From assembly GCA_031283975.1 (NCBI GenBank), contig JAITAT010000005.1, forward strand, positions 1-6,305: a stretch of DNA of 6,305 bases, in the 5' to 3' direction. Below are positions 5,551-6,305 of this stretch, piece by piece. This DNA is from Synergistaceae bacterium. Lineage in GTDB: Bacteria; Synergistota; Synergistia; Synergistales; Synergistaceae. Position numbers and translations under genes: made by a program. Position 1 is the first letter of the stretch. Every line of letters starts with the position of its first letter. The notes under the pieces are model-generated. The model was not told where the DNA came from and made no database searches. It saw only the letters and a program-made list of their open reading frames with translations.

Positions 5551-6305
5551 ATGCCGATAATTTCTATAAAAGACATTCTCGAGGCGAAATACAGGATTGC
5601 CGGCGTCATACACCATACTCCGATTATCCATTCGGAATCGCTCAGTTCCATGGCCGGCATCAAGCTTTTCTTGAAGGCCGAAAATTTTCAAAAGACCGGA
5701 TCGTTCAAAATAAGAGGCGCTTGCAACAAGATTTTCGCGATTCCCCGCGAAGAGGGCGCCAGAGGAATAATCACCGCTTCATCGGGGAATCACGGACAGG
5801 CCGTGGCGTACGCCTGCCGCATTTTCGGCTACGAAGCGACGGTAATAATGCCTGAGGGCGGCTCACCGGCCAAAGCCGCCTCGATAGAGGCTTACGGGGC
5901 AAAACTCATCTATCACGGCGTCACTTCGGAAGATCGCATCGGCCTCGCGAAAAAAATGTGCCGGGAAAAAGGCCTCACCTTCATTCCTCCCTACGACGAC
6001 CCGTTCGTGATGGCCGGACAGGGCACGACCGGCATCGAAATAATCGAGGATATCGAAGACGCGGCCGCCGTTCTGGTTCCCACCGGAGGCTGCGGACTGA
6101 TATCGGGTATATCGACGGCAATCAAGGAACAAAAGACCGGAGTGGCCATATTCGGCGTGGAGCCGGAGGGCAGCAACAGCACCACGATATCATTCAGGGC
6201 AGGCAAGAGAACCTCTCTCGACAGGATAGAAACAGTGGCGGACGGAGTAAAGACGACCATCCCGGGTGAATTGACCTTCCCCATAGTACAGCGATATGTC
6301 GACGA
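5551..6305 (+). CDS. PLP-dependent threonine/serine dehydratase, 3' end outside window
   Basis: The open frame runs 251 codons to the window edge without a stop. It encodes a fold-type II PLP enzyme that deaminates threonine to 2-oxobutyrate, or serine to pyruvate, plus ammonia. The PLP-binding lysine is Lys53 in KTGSFKIRGA. The substrate loop is SSGNHGQAVAYA (77-88), and YDDPFVMAGQGTTGIEI (148-164) and PGELTFPIVQRYVD (238-251) are typical of the threonine ammonia-lyase/serine racemase family. The phosphate-cradling loop reads TGGCGLISG (178-186), where the family normally has GGGGL, so Cys181 replaces a glycine. SSGNHGQ resembles catabolic dehydratases and serine racemases more than biosynthetic IlvA. 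Roughly a fifth to a third of the protein is missing, so the presence of a C-terminal ACT regulatory domain cannot be judged. Its place after a binding-protein transporter suggests a role in amino-acid fermentation. Serine racemase remains a possible alternative activity. Confidence 0.88.
   Translation, partial: MPIISIKDILEAKYRIAGVIHHTPIIHSESLSSMAGIKLFLKAENFQKTGSFKIRGACNKIFAIPREEGARGIITASSGNHGQAVAYACRIFGYEATVIMPEGGSPAKAASIEAYGAKLIYHGVTSEDRIGLAKKMCREKGLTFIPPYDDPFVMAGQGTTGIEIIEDIEDAAAVLVPTGGCGLISGISTAIKEQKTGVAIFGVEPEGSNSTTISFRAGKRTSLDRIETVADGVKTTIPGELTFPIVQRYVD

Overview
The window carries four plus-strand genes in one direction and looks like ordinary chromosome, not a mobile region. In order they are an HPr-Enzyme I fusion of the phosphotransferase system (PTS), a fused TRAP-type permease, a TAXI-family TRAP solute-binding protein interrupted by an in-frame amber codon, and the first three quarters of a PLP-dependent threonine/serine dehydratase that runs off the right edge. 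No tRNA, rRNA, CRISPR array, insertion sequence or phage gene is visible.

Organism: the coding regions are GC-rich but use ATA for isoleucine freely, and intergenic DNA is AT-rich. Ribosome binding sites are strong AGGAG types. A TAXI/fused-permease TRAP system beside an amino-acid dehydratase, with a PTS phosphorelay but no sugar permease in view, suggests an anaerobic amino-acid or organic-acid fermenter. Synergistota is my first guess and Desulfovibrio-like or Bacillota lineages are alternatives. This is inference from gene content and sequence style, not from a marker gene.

Layout: positions 1-259 are non-coding and hold a near-consensus sigma-70 promoter (64-91) and short dyads. ptsP-like HPr-EI (260-2347) is followed within about 20-40 bases by the permease (2369-4423), so the two are probably co-transcribed. 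A 90-base gap contains a perfect but apparently unused Shine-Dalgarno sequence, then the real one for the TAXI gene (4514-5470). That gene has a clean signal peptide and an intact family sequence on both sides of a TAG at 4958-4960. A strong intrinsic terminator (5495-5532) ends the unit. The dehydratase (5551-6305, 3' partial) starts only 18 bases after the terminator's T-run, so its promoter must overlap or precede the hairpin, or it depends on read-through.

How they fit together: the TAXI protein would capture a small organic acid or amino acid in the periplasm and hand it to the fused permease for ion-driven import. The dehydratase would deaminate threonine or serine to a 2-oxo acid. HPr-EI could report the PEP/pyruvate ratio to the system. 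These links rest on adjacency. No clearly new system is evident. The most noteworthy signal is the amber codon in an otherwise intact binding-protein gene.
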